64,000 nt of DNA from Acorus gramineus (GCA_030737835.1 CM060850.1:11707571-11771570), one strand, 5' to 3'; positions 1 to 11,205 are shown, numbered from the stretch's first letter. A program made the numbers and translations. The notes: generated by a model not told the origin, from the letters alone.

Positions 1-1993
1 GCTGGGCGCGTGCTGCTGGGCGCGCTAGGCGCATGCTGACGGGCGCGCTGGGCCCGTGCTGCCAGGTGCGCTGGGCGCGTGATGTCGAGCTGTGCGAGCG
101 GAGTGGCGAGCGGGGGGGGTGTGCGGGTGCTGCGCACGGGGCGCAGTGCGCACGGAGTGGCGAGCGGGGTGCGGGTGCTGCGCAGAGGGGGCGCAGTGCG
201 CGCAGGGCGAGCGAGGAGTGCGTGCGGGGCACCACGCTGGGGCACAGTGCGGGCGGGTGTGCGCGCGAGGCGCTGCACCGGGCCGCAGTGCGCGTGGGTG
301 CATCCTGGGCTGGACGCGCGGTGCGCGCGGGCATGCGGGCAGGGGCTCGGCCGCGTGTCTGGGCATGCGAACAGGGGGCTCGGCCGCGTGTCTGGGCATG
401 CGGGCAGGGGGCTCGGCAGTGCGTCTGGGCGCGCGGGCTGGGGCGCGGCTGTGCGCCTGGGTCGGGTGGCCGTGCGTACGGCTGCCCGGGGGTTCGGGAG
501 TGAGTCGGGGTGCTCGGACTCGCGTGCGTACGGGCCGTATGTACGCTTGTCCGAGTGTTGGGTATTTTAGTGTATTTTTGTATATAATTGTGTATTTTAC
601 TCACCGAGTTGATTACCCTGTCTTGCAGATCTTGACGGACGGTCGCGCGATGACCCGGTTATTGGTGAGTGGGACAACCCAACCCAGTAGGGAGGCGCTA
701 TATGCACTTGGGCGTGTACCGTCCTCCCCTGGGGCACCGTAGTTTATTATTAACCTGATTAATATGTAGTATGCATGCTACCCTAGACCGTGTATGTTAG
801 GGACTTGCACCCTTAGGATATGTGTAAGAGCCATGCATCCTGTCACCATGTTCTCATGCTAGGAAGCCTCGACCTATGCATGTGTCCTACTAGTTTAATT
901 TATTAAATTAAATGCAAACTTATGGTATTTTAGTATGCCTTAGGGAATATTATAAGGGGCCTTGCGAGGTCAACATTGAGACCCGGGCTAGGGTACTCCG
1001 TGTTCCTTGTTTGGTTGTCGGGATGTCCTATATCGGGACCTCATGGTGCCCTCCCAAGGTTTCTTTTCCCAATAATATTATTATATATGTTCCCCGCATC
1101 TTGGTTATGCGCCCTGGAGGAATTCTGAAGAATTCATGACATTAGAGTTGTTGAGATGCGTTGTCGACGGATCCGAGTGGATCGTATGCGTATGGATAGG
1201 CTGTTTCTGTGCCCTTCGTTGGATCCGTGTAGAGACTGCCCCAGCGTTAGAAAGGCCGTCCCGTCAGAGGGCTCCCATCAGTAGGTACCTCCTGATTTGG
1301 ATTCGGACTGTGCTGAAGTGTGGGAGTGGCCAAGCGGCCTACGGAGTGGAGGAGAGACTATCGGTGGACCAAGGGTGATTAACAGCCTAGTCAGTCCCAA
1401 TATCCTATGTCACCTATTGAGGGGTGAGGGTGAGGGTGTGGTGGGTCGGCGATGTAGCGACCCACTGGATTGTGTAGTTCCTGCCACTTTGAGGCTTTGA
1501 ATAATAAATTGTGGTTAATATGAATTGTGATGCATGGGTTGTGCTATTCACTGAGCGTGTGGCTCACCCCTCGCATATATATTTTTCTACAGTTATCACT
1601 GAGTCAGATCAGAAGGAGGAGCTCCCCGAGAGACTTCATCAGTAGCGGAGCAGCGCCACGTCCCGCGAGTGTTAGAGGCCATCAGCATCCTTTCTTTTGA
1701 TTGTATGTATTATATTTCCGTGCTTGGGCACTCGTTTGTATTATATTTGGATGTGTTTGTGTATATTGGCTCTCACAGGACAGTTGATTATGTATCGAGT
1801 CTGTAGTATGTTTTTGAATTACAGACTCAGTCTTTTAGCTTCCGCTATTTGTGTATATATCATGTCAGCCTTGTTTTAGTCTGTGTTGTCATTTTAGTTG
1901 TTGTTTAGAGTATGTTATTGATCTCCTGTATAGACTGCTGATATCATGTATACACTTGCCGCGTCCCGGGGATGGCCGCCCTGGGGCGTGACA
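1..1993 (+). repeat. Tekay-type gypsy LTR, truncated by window edge
   Basis: This is the 3' portion of a long terminal repeat of the family whose complete pair lies at 23754-26896 and 31755-34909. It shares the GC-rich block, the 36-nt mini-exon at 629-664 with CTTGCAG before it and GTGAGT after it, the GAATTCT..AGAATTC palindrome near 1120-1136, one copy of the GGGGTGAGGGTGAGGG minisatellite near 1420, and the terminal GGGGCGTGACA. The 5' part lies outside the window, so solo LTR versus full element cannot be decided. The base after the end opens GAATC, which also occurs in the uninterrupted paralogous flank at 47076-47080, so GAATC is the predicted target duplication. All open frames here are GC-driven noise. 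Confidence 0.85.
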
Positions 1994-2716
1994 GAATCAA
2001 TGTTCTAAAAATCCCCTCTACGCTTCAATTAATTCCCTGTCTAAGTTTTAGATGGACCCAACCAGTAACTTTTAGAGTTTAGCAAATTTTTTTACTAATT
2101 CATAGTTGACTAATAAACAATTAAGGTACCAAATAGATTATATATCTATTAATATATTTTTTATGTTATTCTTATTATGTTTATATTATTAATTTTATTT
2201 TAATGTTATTTTGTAGTATAAAATTATTATATATATATATGAAAGGATTCATATGGTGTTGGTGTTGTTCTACGATCGCCTCTATTGTCAATCGAAAAAC
2301 GTGAAATCCACTTTTTTGTGACCTGCGATAACTCGCTCCGAGAAATTTGAGTAAATGGATGCATCTTGGAATGGATACTTTCAAAAGCAAAAGATGTTGT
2401 TCACACTCAAAAGTCATGCAAAATAGTTAAATATGTATTATATTTATTGTTCTAAAAAGCGATTGATTAATTTTCACTTAGTCAATTAATTTCTAGTCTC
2501 TTGTTAATTGTCTGATTAGCGCCTAACATTTTTTACAATATTAATTTGTCTGTAAGATTGAAATTTTGATATTCACCCTGAGGTAGTTTTTCAAATTTTA
2601 TTTTTGAAACGTAATAATGTATTCTATCTATATAATAAATGTTTGTTGTAACTTTAATTAATTATAAACATACATTAGATGAGATCTTCATTAAAAAAAC
2701 ATTGGTCTTTTGTATG

Positions 2717-2717
<1 letters not shown>

Positions 2718-2778
<61 letters not shown>
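2718..2778. repeat. (AT)n microsatellite
   Basis: Uninterrupted AT dinucleotides over about 60 bp. The small open frame that crosses it is an artefact of the repeat. Confidence 0.9.
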
Positions 2779-2780
<2 letters not shown>

Positions 2781-2922
2781 CATGACCAAAACAATGACAC
2801 TTTATCTTTGTAAGATTTGTTTATGGGTGAAAGCAACGTGTGCTTGGTTTTGGCAATCTTTCACATTCACGTACATTTTGTATTCTATAAAACCTACATT
2901 CTGAAATTCAAATACATTAATG

Positions 2923-3078
2923 TTACACATTTAGGTAGCAGGACTCAATCAAAATGAATTGCCACCAACTCTAACTACCTCATAATAATTGGCATCAATG
3001 TTACACGTTTAGGTAGCAGGACTCAATCAAAATGAATTGCCACCAACTCTAACTACCTCATAATAATTGGCATCAATG
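2923..3078. repeat. 78-bp direct tandem duplication
   Basis: Units 2923-3000 and 3001-3078 are identical apart from one base (ACACAT versus ACACGT near the start). Single, more diverged copies of this module occur upstream of SOT-A (about 6665-6750) and of the SOT pseudogene (about 54770-54830), so the module belongs to the SOT upstream region. Confidence 0.85.
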
Positions 3079-4414
3079 TCCATTTAATTTTGTCATTTTA
3101 ATAATTTTTGTATTTGACTTGGATAATATTTCAAAACGAGTTTGAAAAACATTTTTTTCCTTCACATTCAGAATAGCTTTCTTGAAAGCACATTTTATTA
3201 GATTCTAAAAAAAATTTGTATGATTTAAAGTTATTAATCGCTTTCTTCAAAACCTAAGACTGTTTGGAGATTTTGAAAACGAATTTTGATTAAGTATGAT
3301 TCCTACAAAAATAGAATCTCTAAAATTGTGGAAACTCTTTTCCAAACAAAATTATAAATGGGTTTCCTGTTGAGCTTAAAAGGTTGATTATGTAAGGAGA
3401 TTTGTAGCCTGTTGACATAACCATCTTTTTTATCAAAATTATCTGAGAGTTTATTCTCTTTCGAGAGTTAGTATTTAAAAATCTTGACAAATATCAAATT
3501 CTTTAGGGTTTTCTATTGCATTAGTTATCAAAGTAGCTCTCAGTCTGCTCATTCATTCCAAAGGGGTGGTGGATGATAAGATGGCCTGCAAACAGTGATA
3601 TGATCCCAAAGGTTGGGTACACTCCCTCATTTTTTTTTATTTTGGAGAGCACAAATACACTCAGTGTCATTTACAATCCGTTTTGCTATCTCATACACTA
3701 TGATAGTATAGTATATATGTATGGGGTTCAACCATAGTTTATGATACAAATTTAATTTCATTTTTTCAACCTGAAAAAAAATACACTAATATAACTTCAT
3801 ACATTATTTTATACACTTTTATAAATGGAACAAAATCAATTATTTACCAATAAAATGAGCTTATGTAAAAAATAGAGCAACATGGATCACATGCACTATT
3901 ATCATAACTTCTAAATTTATGTGACAGTGTTAGACAACATATCTGTTGGAAATGGTGCGATCAATCTAACACTAATGCACCAGATCAGAACTCTAAAATT
4001 AAGTGTGTTTGGATGACAATAGTATTAGGATGAATGATTTTCTAAAAATTTCTCGTGTTGTATGCACACCCACAAAGTTTTTGATAAAAAAAAACAACAT
4101 ATGTGTTGAGAGATTGGTAAATTTAACTTTGTGGTACTCGATTCAACGATTGTAATGATGCAAAATATATGATAGAAAGTGATTGGCGAACAAACAAAAT
4201 ATGATAAATTTTAAAGGATAAAAAATCCATCAATTTTTTTCATATTCACATTTGTAAAAATTGGATAAAATGTGGGGATAAATGCTATCCCAGCCTTTAG
4301 ATATAACAAAATATCCTCATTTTTATTTCAAAATTGGGACAACTGTTCACTGTTTATTCCAATTATTTTTTGGATTTTTTATTTTTAGATCCATATAAAC
4401 TATATAATTTAGTA

Positions 4415-4603
4415 ATCGAGCTCTCACTTCTTCATATTTCGGTTTAAATCCCTAGATTTAAAGGATATGTTTCTTATTAGTCTCTCGGAGGGACCTATCC
4501 CTAAATTATTTGGTTTTCTTTTTAGTTCCTGGGAGGGACTAAAAGGAACATATCCTTTAAATATAGAGACTTAAACCGAAATAATAAGAAGTAAGGGATC
4601 GAT
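4415..4603. mobile_element. Foldback (hairpin) MITE-like element
   Basis: The sequence is a long imperfect palindrome. The left arm ATCGAGCTCTCACTTCTTCA and following bases pair with a right arm ending GGGATCGAT, and both arms contain ATTTCGGTTTAA and TTTAAAGGATATGTT in mirror orientation. The arms are about 80 nt with a short centre. No clean target duplication was found, so the superfamily is open. Confidence 0.6.
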
Positions 4604-4609
4604 AATTAG

Positions 4610-5122
4610 TCTCTAATTTGTACTTATCCTTTCTTGTTTCTTGGCAAAGTTAATAATTTTTATCTTCCATAATTTGTAATCATTCCTTTTGTATGCCTTA
4701 CAGGTTTGGGCCACGATAATTCTTGTGTAAGTGTTGCTCACTCCATGTGACATGTTTCTTCCTTTTCGTCTTCTTTTATAGTATTTTCTCAGTTTTCTCT
4801 TCATCTCTAATTTGAACTATGCATATTGATAGATATTACACACATTCTCTTTTCCAACCTCAATTCCAGTCTTATATACTTCGTTGTTATATACTCACAT
4901 TAACGAGGCATATGCATGCTTCAATAGAAATTTATTACATTTTCAATCAATGCTTCTATACAATTCATTAGAGTATATGTTTTATATTTTATAAAAAATA
5001 ATATAAAATCAAAACATATCTAAACTGATTCGTATAATTTCCTATATAAGATTATCAAAACCATCAACAAAACATCATCAAACCAATTCCCCTTATTGCT
5101 CTACTTGCATCTCCAATACAAA
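4610..5122 (+). promoter_or_regulatory. SOT-type promoter module feeding the truncated SOT remnant
   Basis: This block resembles the DNA upstream of SOT-A (7265-7660) and of the SOT pseudogene (55440-55955): CTTGGCAAAGTTAATAA, ATTCCTTTTGTATGCCTTAC, a TCTTCCTTTTCGTCT stretch, then a TATA box (TATATAAG, 5043-5050) about 73 bp before the start codon. It now drives almost nothing, because the gene body is deleted at codon 14. Confidence 0.65.
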
Positions 5123-5164
5123 ATGGCATCCCCACAAAGTCCCTCACTGAGCTCCAAAGAACCG
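5123..5164 (+). pseudogene. SOT remnant: first 14 codons only
   Basis: The ATG at 5123 opens MASPQSPSLSSKEP, matching the N-termini of SOT-A, -B and -C. At 5161-5164 homology to SOT exon 1 stops. The following bases instead match the region about 0.85 kb downstream of SOT-A's stop codon (11381-11460). The simplest reading is a deletion of the whole gene body that joined exon 1 to 3' flank at a shared ACC. No PAPS-binding motif remains, so no enzyme can be made. Confidence 0.75.
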
Positions 5165-5235
5165 CATTTGTCATACGCAGCATTTGAGGGCAAAACACCA
5201 TTTTAGACGCGTTAGGTAATGACTCGACATCATCG
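5165..5235 (+). other. SOT 3'-flank segment fused to exon 1
   Basis: Homologous by eye to 11381-11460 (shared ACGCAGCATTT, AAACACCATT, GGTAATGACT). It marks the right side of the deletion in the remnant at 5123. Confidence 0.65.
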
Positions 5236-5486
5236 CCGATGGGGATGTAACAGGGGATGTGGAGGGGGTCACCAAGGGGGGACGTCGGGGGGTCGTCGAA
5301 GTGGTCGCCAATGGGGTTGGAACAGGGGACGTGGAAGAAGTCGCGAGGGGGAAGTCTGGGGGTCGTCGAGGGGGCCACAGATGGACGTGGAAGGGGTCGG
5401 AAGGGGGTCGGCGTCGCCAGGGGGTTTGGATTTTTGGATCACAGAGAGAGATCGAGAGAGAGAGGCGTGCGAGAGAGAGATCGAGA

Positions 5487-5523
<37 letters not shown>

Positions 5524-5670
5524 CGTTTTTTGTTTTGTTTTTGGTTTTTTTTTCTTTTTTTTTTTTTAAAAACGTGGACCGTGCGATCGCGAGATCAGCG
5601 ATCGCACGGTCCTTAAACGGGGCGCACGATGAGGTGCACCGTGCGCACGGCCGCACCCCATCGGCCCCCA
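5236..5670 (-). mobile_element. (TA)n-associated hairpin-headed repeat, copy 1
   Basis: Read on the minus strand it starts next to a (TA)n tract (5671-5694) with a conserved head. The head contains GCCGTGCGCACGGTGCACC and a perfect 15-bp stem with a 7-nt loop (5576-5612, core GCGATCGC). An A-rich run, a (GA)n-derived tract and a G-rich variable segment follow. A second copy in the same relation to (TA)n sits at 44306-44690. No coding capacity. It resembles in concept the rice Micron elements, which target (TA)n, but I cannot assign the family. Confidence 0.55.
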
Positions 5671-5699
5671 TATATATATATATATATATATATACATAC

Positions 5700-7264
5700 A
5701 TATTCAACACAATGCTTCTTTCTATATGGATAACAAATTGGCTAGGTGTTGCTTTCTCAATTTTAATCAAAGTTAATTGTGAGAAATAAATTTTGATTAC
5801 AATTTGATAAATAAAAATTTATTGTGGAAAATCAATTGATAACTCTACCCCAATCGGTAGATAGATCGAATAGTCGTGCACCGACACCACCTCGATTCGA
5901 CCTGGCACTCAAAACGAATAATCGGTAGATGTACCTACTTGTATCTATACAATTAAAACGTGTTACAACGCCGACAAAGAAACAGTGATTTTCTGGCACT
6001 TTGCAGATCAGCCCCTAGTTTCCATCACTTTCATAAAAAGACCCCTACCTGTGTTACAAATAGATCCCTGATATTTATATCCAGGTCTCTAACAAAAATA
6101 GACCAATTTTGTCCTCTACTAGGCTATATGCTGATCGGCCCCCAGGTTCTACCAGTTTCACAATCAAACCACTATATTTTTATACCTAGGTCCCTCACAA
6201 AAAATCGGCCAAATTTGTCATTTTCTGGGCCATTTGTAGTGTGTATATATATATATGGAGAGTTCTATCATAGTGTATGATACAAATTTATATTTATTTT
6301 TTCCACTCGAAAAAAATATACCTCGTTAGACGATATATATACATTGTTAAATTTTTTCTTACACTTATTAAAAATGGATTTATTCAACTCGAAATGGATT
6401 CATGTATACTTTTACTTTGAAAATCACAGTTTATGATTTTTTTAAGGTTTTTACATAAATTTTAATAGGTGCCAATGAAGGTTTTCACGTTTGTTTTGGT
6501 TTTCGAAAACCCTAAATTTTGAAATTAGTTTGAATGTATGTTTTAATGATAGAGGAGAAGCGGTTACATGAGAAGAAAACGTGTGTTTTAATGAAAGGTA
6601 GTTTTGTATTTTATTTTTTAATTTTTTATAAAAGTGACACCTAATGGGGGCAATAGACTTAAAACTTTGGTAGCATGACTCAATCAAAATTAATTGCCAC
6701 CAACTCTAACTACCTTTTAGGACCTCATAATAATTGGCATCAATGTCCATTTAATTTTGTCATTTTAATAATTTTTGGGATGCAAGACAGCTTGGACCAT
6801 CTTTCCCTCCCTCAACACTGTTGAACTTTTTAATGACTGATGCGTTTTGTATTAGACCATGGACAAAAAAGCTTTTTTACAGCAACAGTACACTTTCGAT
6901 TACCAATGAAAAAAATTTCAGGTGAATACATGGAATTCATGTCATTGGACAAAACGTTCAAAAGTTGTATAATTGTTGCTTTCTGTCATTAATTTTATGT
7001 TTAATAAAAAAGAGGGCCATCCTTTAACCCATCAAGAAGACATCTCTTCTTCTTATCCTAGAAAAAGAAAAAAAAAAAAAAAAGAAGGTATCTTCTCTTA
7101 TTTTGTCCCATAAGTATTGGTATCAAAATTTTCTTCCTTTGTTCTTGCTATCAGTATATCTTACTATATTTATTGATTTTCTATATACTTGACATTTAGC
7201 GTTCACACTCTCCCCATTTTTTTATCTCAAACTCTTGCAATTAAGGCTCTCTTTAGACAATTAG
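5700..7264. other. AT-rich spacer upstream of SOT-A
   Basis: No gene is seen. It contains two diverged copies (about 5985-6100 and 6105-6240) of a repeat carrying CCCCCAGGTTCTACCA-like and ATAGATCCCTGAT-like strings, related to 45470-45610 and 56195-56250. The stretch 6420-7100 is paralogous to 54480-55280, and the uninterrupted AGTTGTATAATTGTT at 6964-6978 is the empty site of the retroposon at 55054. Confidence 0.55.
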
Positions 7265-7660
7265 TCTCTGATTTATAGTTATCCTTTCCTTTTTCCTTGG
7301 CAAAGTTAATAATTTTTGTTCTTCTATAGTTTATAATCATTCTATTTGCATGCCTTAAAGGTTTGGGCCACGAAAATTCTCGTGTAAGTTTTGCTCACTC
7401 CATGTGGCGTGTTTCTTCCTTTTCGTCTACTTTTATAGTGTTTTCTCTGTTTTCTCCTCATCTCCAATTTGGACTATGCCTATTGATAGATGTTACACAC
7501 AATCTCTTTTTCAACCTGTATTCCAGTCTCGTTTAATTTTTTATAAACATATCTAAACTGATGCATATAATTTCCTATATAAGATGACCAAAACCATCAA
7601 CAAATTAAAACATCCTCAAACCAATTCCCCCTGTTGCTCTACTTGCATCTCCAATACAAA
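7265..7660 (+). promoter_or_regulatory. SOT-A promoter and 5' UTR
   Basis: The same promoter module as at 4610 and 55440. A TATA box (TATATAAG) lies at 7576-7583, 78-85 bp before the ATG. The leader includes TTGCTCTACTTGCATCTCCA, shared with the truncated copies, which supports the chosen start at 7661. Confidence 0.65.
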
Positions 7661-10539
7661 ATGGCATCCCCACAACGTCCCTCAGTGAGCTCCAAAGAAC
7701 CAACAGATGATCAAGAGTCCTACAACAGATACAAAGACCTAATCTCCACCCTCCCAACCCAGCGTTTGGTTGGCGACGATCTCTGTCAATACCATGGTTT
7801 CTGGTTCCTCCGCATCGCCTTGGAGGGGCTCATGGCCGCCCGAGACCGCTTTGTTGCCCGATCCACCGACGTAATCCTTGTCACCTTCCCCAAATCTGGC
7901 ACGACTTGGCTCAAGGCCCTCACCTTCGCCACCATCAACCGCAACCGCGCCGACGTCGCCGAACCCAACCACCCGCTGTCGATGTTGGTATATATATCAC
8001 TCTTATATCATTTATTGTTGTTTCTAATACATCACATCACTCTCATAAAACAAAAATACAAAAGAAAACCGCTCACAAAGAGTGAACTATTTCTCCTCCT
8101 TTTATTATTTTATTATTATCCATATCAAATTAAATATATATTAATTGACAATCTCAAATGTTGTTCCACGGATAATTTGTTTATGTTTTAATTTTTTAAA
8201 AATAGTAAATCTTGATGAAAAATATATATCGCTCTATTTTGAATTGAGTCCTGCGGCACATGTACCACTACTTAGGCCCCATTGTCAAGCCCTATGAGGA
8301 GTCTTTCCTTCATTGGTTGCTTGTTTAACTTTTTAAAAAGATTTAAAAGGCAAAATACAATATTACCCTCATTTAAAATCCACGTTTTCCTCCCTAATTA
8401 AACCCATACCCAACTTTTCTAAAAAACATATTAACATATTCAATCCATTTCTAAAGATGTAGTTTTTATAAAACCAATTCAAAATAATAAAAAAAAATCA
8501 ATTATTATATTCATGAAAACAAAATGAAAATTCAAATCATTTAGGGTTTCTTAAAAAGAAACCGAAAAACAAAATCATTCAAGAACTCATTTTGTCAAAA
8601 ACACCGAAAAAGACTGATTTTTTGTTTGCATCCTCTCATTTAACCAAAAAACGATTGCAACAAGGAATAATCAACGTTTTTTTTTTTGAAACGTTGTTGT
8701 CAATTTGATGATTATTCAATTCTAATAATCAAACAAAGTATTTAAAATGGGTGTAATGTTTTTCTCGATGAATGCAGAAATGAAACCCCAATCACAATAT
8801 AAAAATAAAGTTCAGAATAAAAGTCAGTTACATTTATAAAATGTAACTTAATTTCAATAATAAATTGCATTAAAGGTCAGTTACATTCGTAAATGTAACT
8901 GACTTTGTCTATATAAAGCAATTAAAAGTTAGTTACATTCCACAAATGTAATCGACTTCCAGATATAATGAATACATGTTGAGATTAGATTAACATGCCA
9001 TTTTTGAAACATAATGCATATAAATAAAAAATAATAGTTTGAAATATAACTAATTTTTTAATGTTACACAACCCAAGCCAATGCAAAATAATCTAAGATC
9101 CAACGCCACATTTAAGAAAAAATTGTAATAAATGCTAGACCAAAGGCTGCCTGATTTAACATCTAGCACTAAATTCAATAAAAAAAATGTAACAAATGCA
9201 AAATAGATGATGAGAACTGAAATACAAAATTATGTTTTAGGTGGAGAAGAAAAAGAAGCTACAGATGCTATGGGCAGACACTATAGACAGAATACATATA
9301 TATATTTTTTTCATCATGTAAAGCAAAAGAGAGATGACTATTAATTACCAAAAATCATGGGATTTAATCATTCATATCTAGCTAATAACATATCACATAT
9401 GATTCACCAAAACAATCCACCGTCCATTCAAAAAACTTAAATCCATTCAAATCTTCAAAATAACAAACCATATTTTAAATCATGCCACATCAGCCATAAT
9501 CATAACCAACTTCTTTGTTACAAGACTAGTTAACAAATAGACAGAAATGATAAAACAAATATTAACACTTATGCCACATCATGGAGCTTATATGGGGCAT
9601 ATAATTATTATTATTTTGAATTGAATGGATTCATTTTTAGCAAGTGTAAAAAAATTAACGAGATATATGCATTATTTTACTGGATGACTAACGAGAAATA
9701 TGGTACTTGTATTTGAGCCATAAAAAAAATTGGGTGCAAAAGCGTCATTTTATTTATTTCAATTTTTTCTTGAAAGAAGTGGGATTCTCCTCTTTTTGAT
9801 TTGCAACTTTCAACAGTCGAAGTTGAACCCCCACGAGTGCGTCCCCTTCATCTCCTTCCTCTACAATGATGGCCGCCTACCGGACCTTGACTCCCTCCAC
9901 GAGCCAAGGCTCTTTGCGGAACACGTCCCCTTCTCTCTATTGCCCGAGTCTGTGCTAGGTTCTGGCTGCCGAATCGTGTACCTATGCCGCGATCCGAAGG
10001 ACAACTTAGTCTCGCTATGGCACCACATGTTGGCGCGGGCGCATGCTCGGGGGCTTGCTCAGTACCACTCATTCGATGAGGTTTTTGAGCTCTTTTGCTC
10101 AGGCATCTCCATGGGGGGGCCGATGTGGGACCACGTGTTAGATTACTGGAGGGAGAGCTTGCGAAGGCCGGAGAGGGTGATGTTCATGAAATATGAACAA
10201 TTGAAAGGGGACACAGGAGGATGTCTGAAGAGGTTGGCTGAGTTCATTGGGTGTCCGTTCTCGGAGGAGGAGGAGAGAGAAGGGAAGGTGGAGGAGATTG
10301 TTGAGATGTGCAGCTTTGAGCGACTAAGTGAGTTGGAGGTGAACAAGAATGGGAGAAGGGGTATCGGGAGTAGAGAAATCGAGAACAAGGAGTTTTTCAG
10401 GAAGGGGGTGGTCGGGGACTGGAAAAGACATCTCACGGCGGAGATGGCGGAGCAGCTCGATCGGATCACCGAAGAGAAGTTCAGAGGGTCTGGGTTGAAA
10501 TTTGATAAAGCCCCGCTTGAAAACTGGTATGGGCATTAG
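7661..10539 (+). CDS. Cytosolic sulfotransferase SOT-A (two exons)
   Basis: Predicted PAPS-dependent cytosolic sulfotransferase, moving a sulfonate group from PAPS to a hydroxyl on a small acceptor; the acceptor cannot be told from sequence. Exons are 7661-7987 (109 codons, ending before a GTATAT donor) and 9817-10539 (acceptor CAACAG), joined in phase 0, giving 349 aa, normal for plant SOTs. The 5'-phosphosulfate loop PKSGTTWLK is at residues 77-85 and the putative catalytic His is in RLFAEHVPF (His145). The 3'-phosphate motif CRDPKDNLVS is at 167-176 and RKGVVGDWK at 304-312. All key residues are present, so the enzyme looks functional. The start is fixed by the MASPQ N-terminus shared with the paralogs. 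The 1.8-kb intron is longer than in SOT-B and -C. A long single-exon reading from 7634 is wrong because it runs into the intron. Confidence 0.88.
7988..9816 (+). other. SOT-A intron
   Basis: GT at 7988-7989 and AG at 9815-9816. It is AT-rich with no coding signal. At 8823-8957 it carries three successive short inverted repeats of the form GTTACATT...AATGTAAC. Confidence 0.8.
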
Positions 10540-11140
10540 CTTTACCCAAACAACTTGTTTTAAAAACTGAGTTTGGAGGAAATTACCTCTCCGTCGATTC
10601 TTGAAATCTATCTTCTTCTTCTTTTCTTTTTTCTTTTTTTTTTCACAAAAAATAATGTTTGCAACTTTTAATTAAGCTACAGTTTTTTCTCAATTTAAAA
10701 AATTTAATTTTTTGCAAACCCTTTCAAAATGGGAGTATTGGGTTTGGGCGTAGGGAAATCGTTATCCGGATACGGTTTTATAATCTATTCGAAGTAATAA
10801 AAATGTCATTTATAGAGTATTTTTTTCTCAATTTTAACAAATTTTAGATATTTTTAGTATACTGTGTTTTCAATCAGAGTTAATCAAATAGAATATTCAC
10901 ATAACATCCTAACGTCCTTTTAACATAAGTTTAACTGAGTGGTTAATTGGTTACATAGGTGTTTCAGGGGTTATATGCACTTCAGGAAAAATTAGTGGGT
11001 TATATGGATTTGAGTAGTTTACATGGGGTTATTTGAATTTTTCCCATCAATTTTTATCTTCTCAATCCTTAATAGAGTTTTTGGTTCATTCTTTTCAATT
11101 TTCATTCTAACACAGGTGAGGAGGATTGCGAGTTTCAAGG
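10540..11140. other. SOT-A 3' flank
   Basis: AT- and T-rich sequence after the stop codon. I see no gene; the short open frame at 10659-10847 has no recognisable feature. Confidence 0.5.
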
Positions 11141-11205
11141 TTTGGAGGAGATCGATCGCATCACGGATAAGAAACTATGTGGTTCTGGTTTGAGCTTTAA
11201 TTTGT
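11141..11205 (+). pseudogene. SOT C-terminal relic
   Basis: The frame starting near 11142 reads LEEIDRITDKKLCGSGLSF, matching the C-terminus of the SOT paralogs (ERLDRITEEKLRGSGLEF). Nothing else of the gene is recognisable upstream, so it is the scrap of another SOT copy. Confidence 0.6.

Larger units (their letters stand above)
1994..4410. other. AT-rich spacer, paralogous to the flank at 47076-47388 and 52781 onward
   Basis: No gene is seen. Positions 1994-2700 align by eye with 47076-47388 joined to 52781-53220, so this is one copy of a duplicated SOT flank. It contains a 78-bp tandem duplication (2923-3078), a long (AT)n tract (about 2718-2778), and at 3380-3620 a degraded inverted copy of the unidentified exon found at 42116 and 57806. 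Confidence 0.6.

Noticed and set aside
33..742. Several overlapping 150-216 aa open frames at the window start
   Set aside because: They lie in the GC-rich part of a gypsy LTR, on both strands and all frames, have Arg/Gly/Ala/Cys-rich composition and are not kept between LTR copies.
1110..1140. GAATTCTGAAGAATTC as a heat-shock element
   Set aside because: The GAA and TTC blocks lack the two-base spacing of canonical heat-shock elements; recorded instead as a conserved palindrome.
5171..5789. 119-199 aa frames over 5171-5789
   Set aside because: They run through (GA)n, T-run and (TA)n tracts of the hairpin-headed repeat; composition-driven.
7634..8191. 185-aa SOT-like protein from a single exon
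   Set aside because: Beyond codon 109 the translation is AT-rich intron; the downstream exon supplies the rest of the fold.
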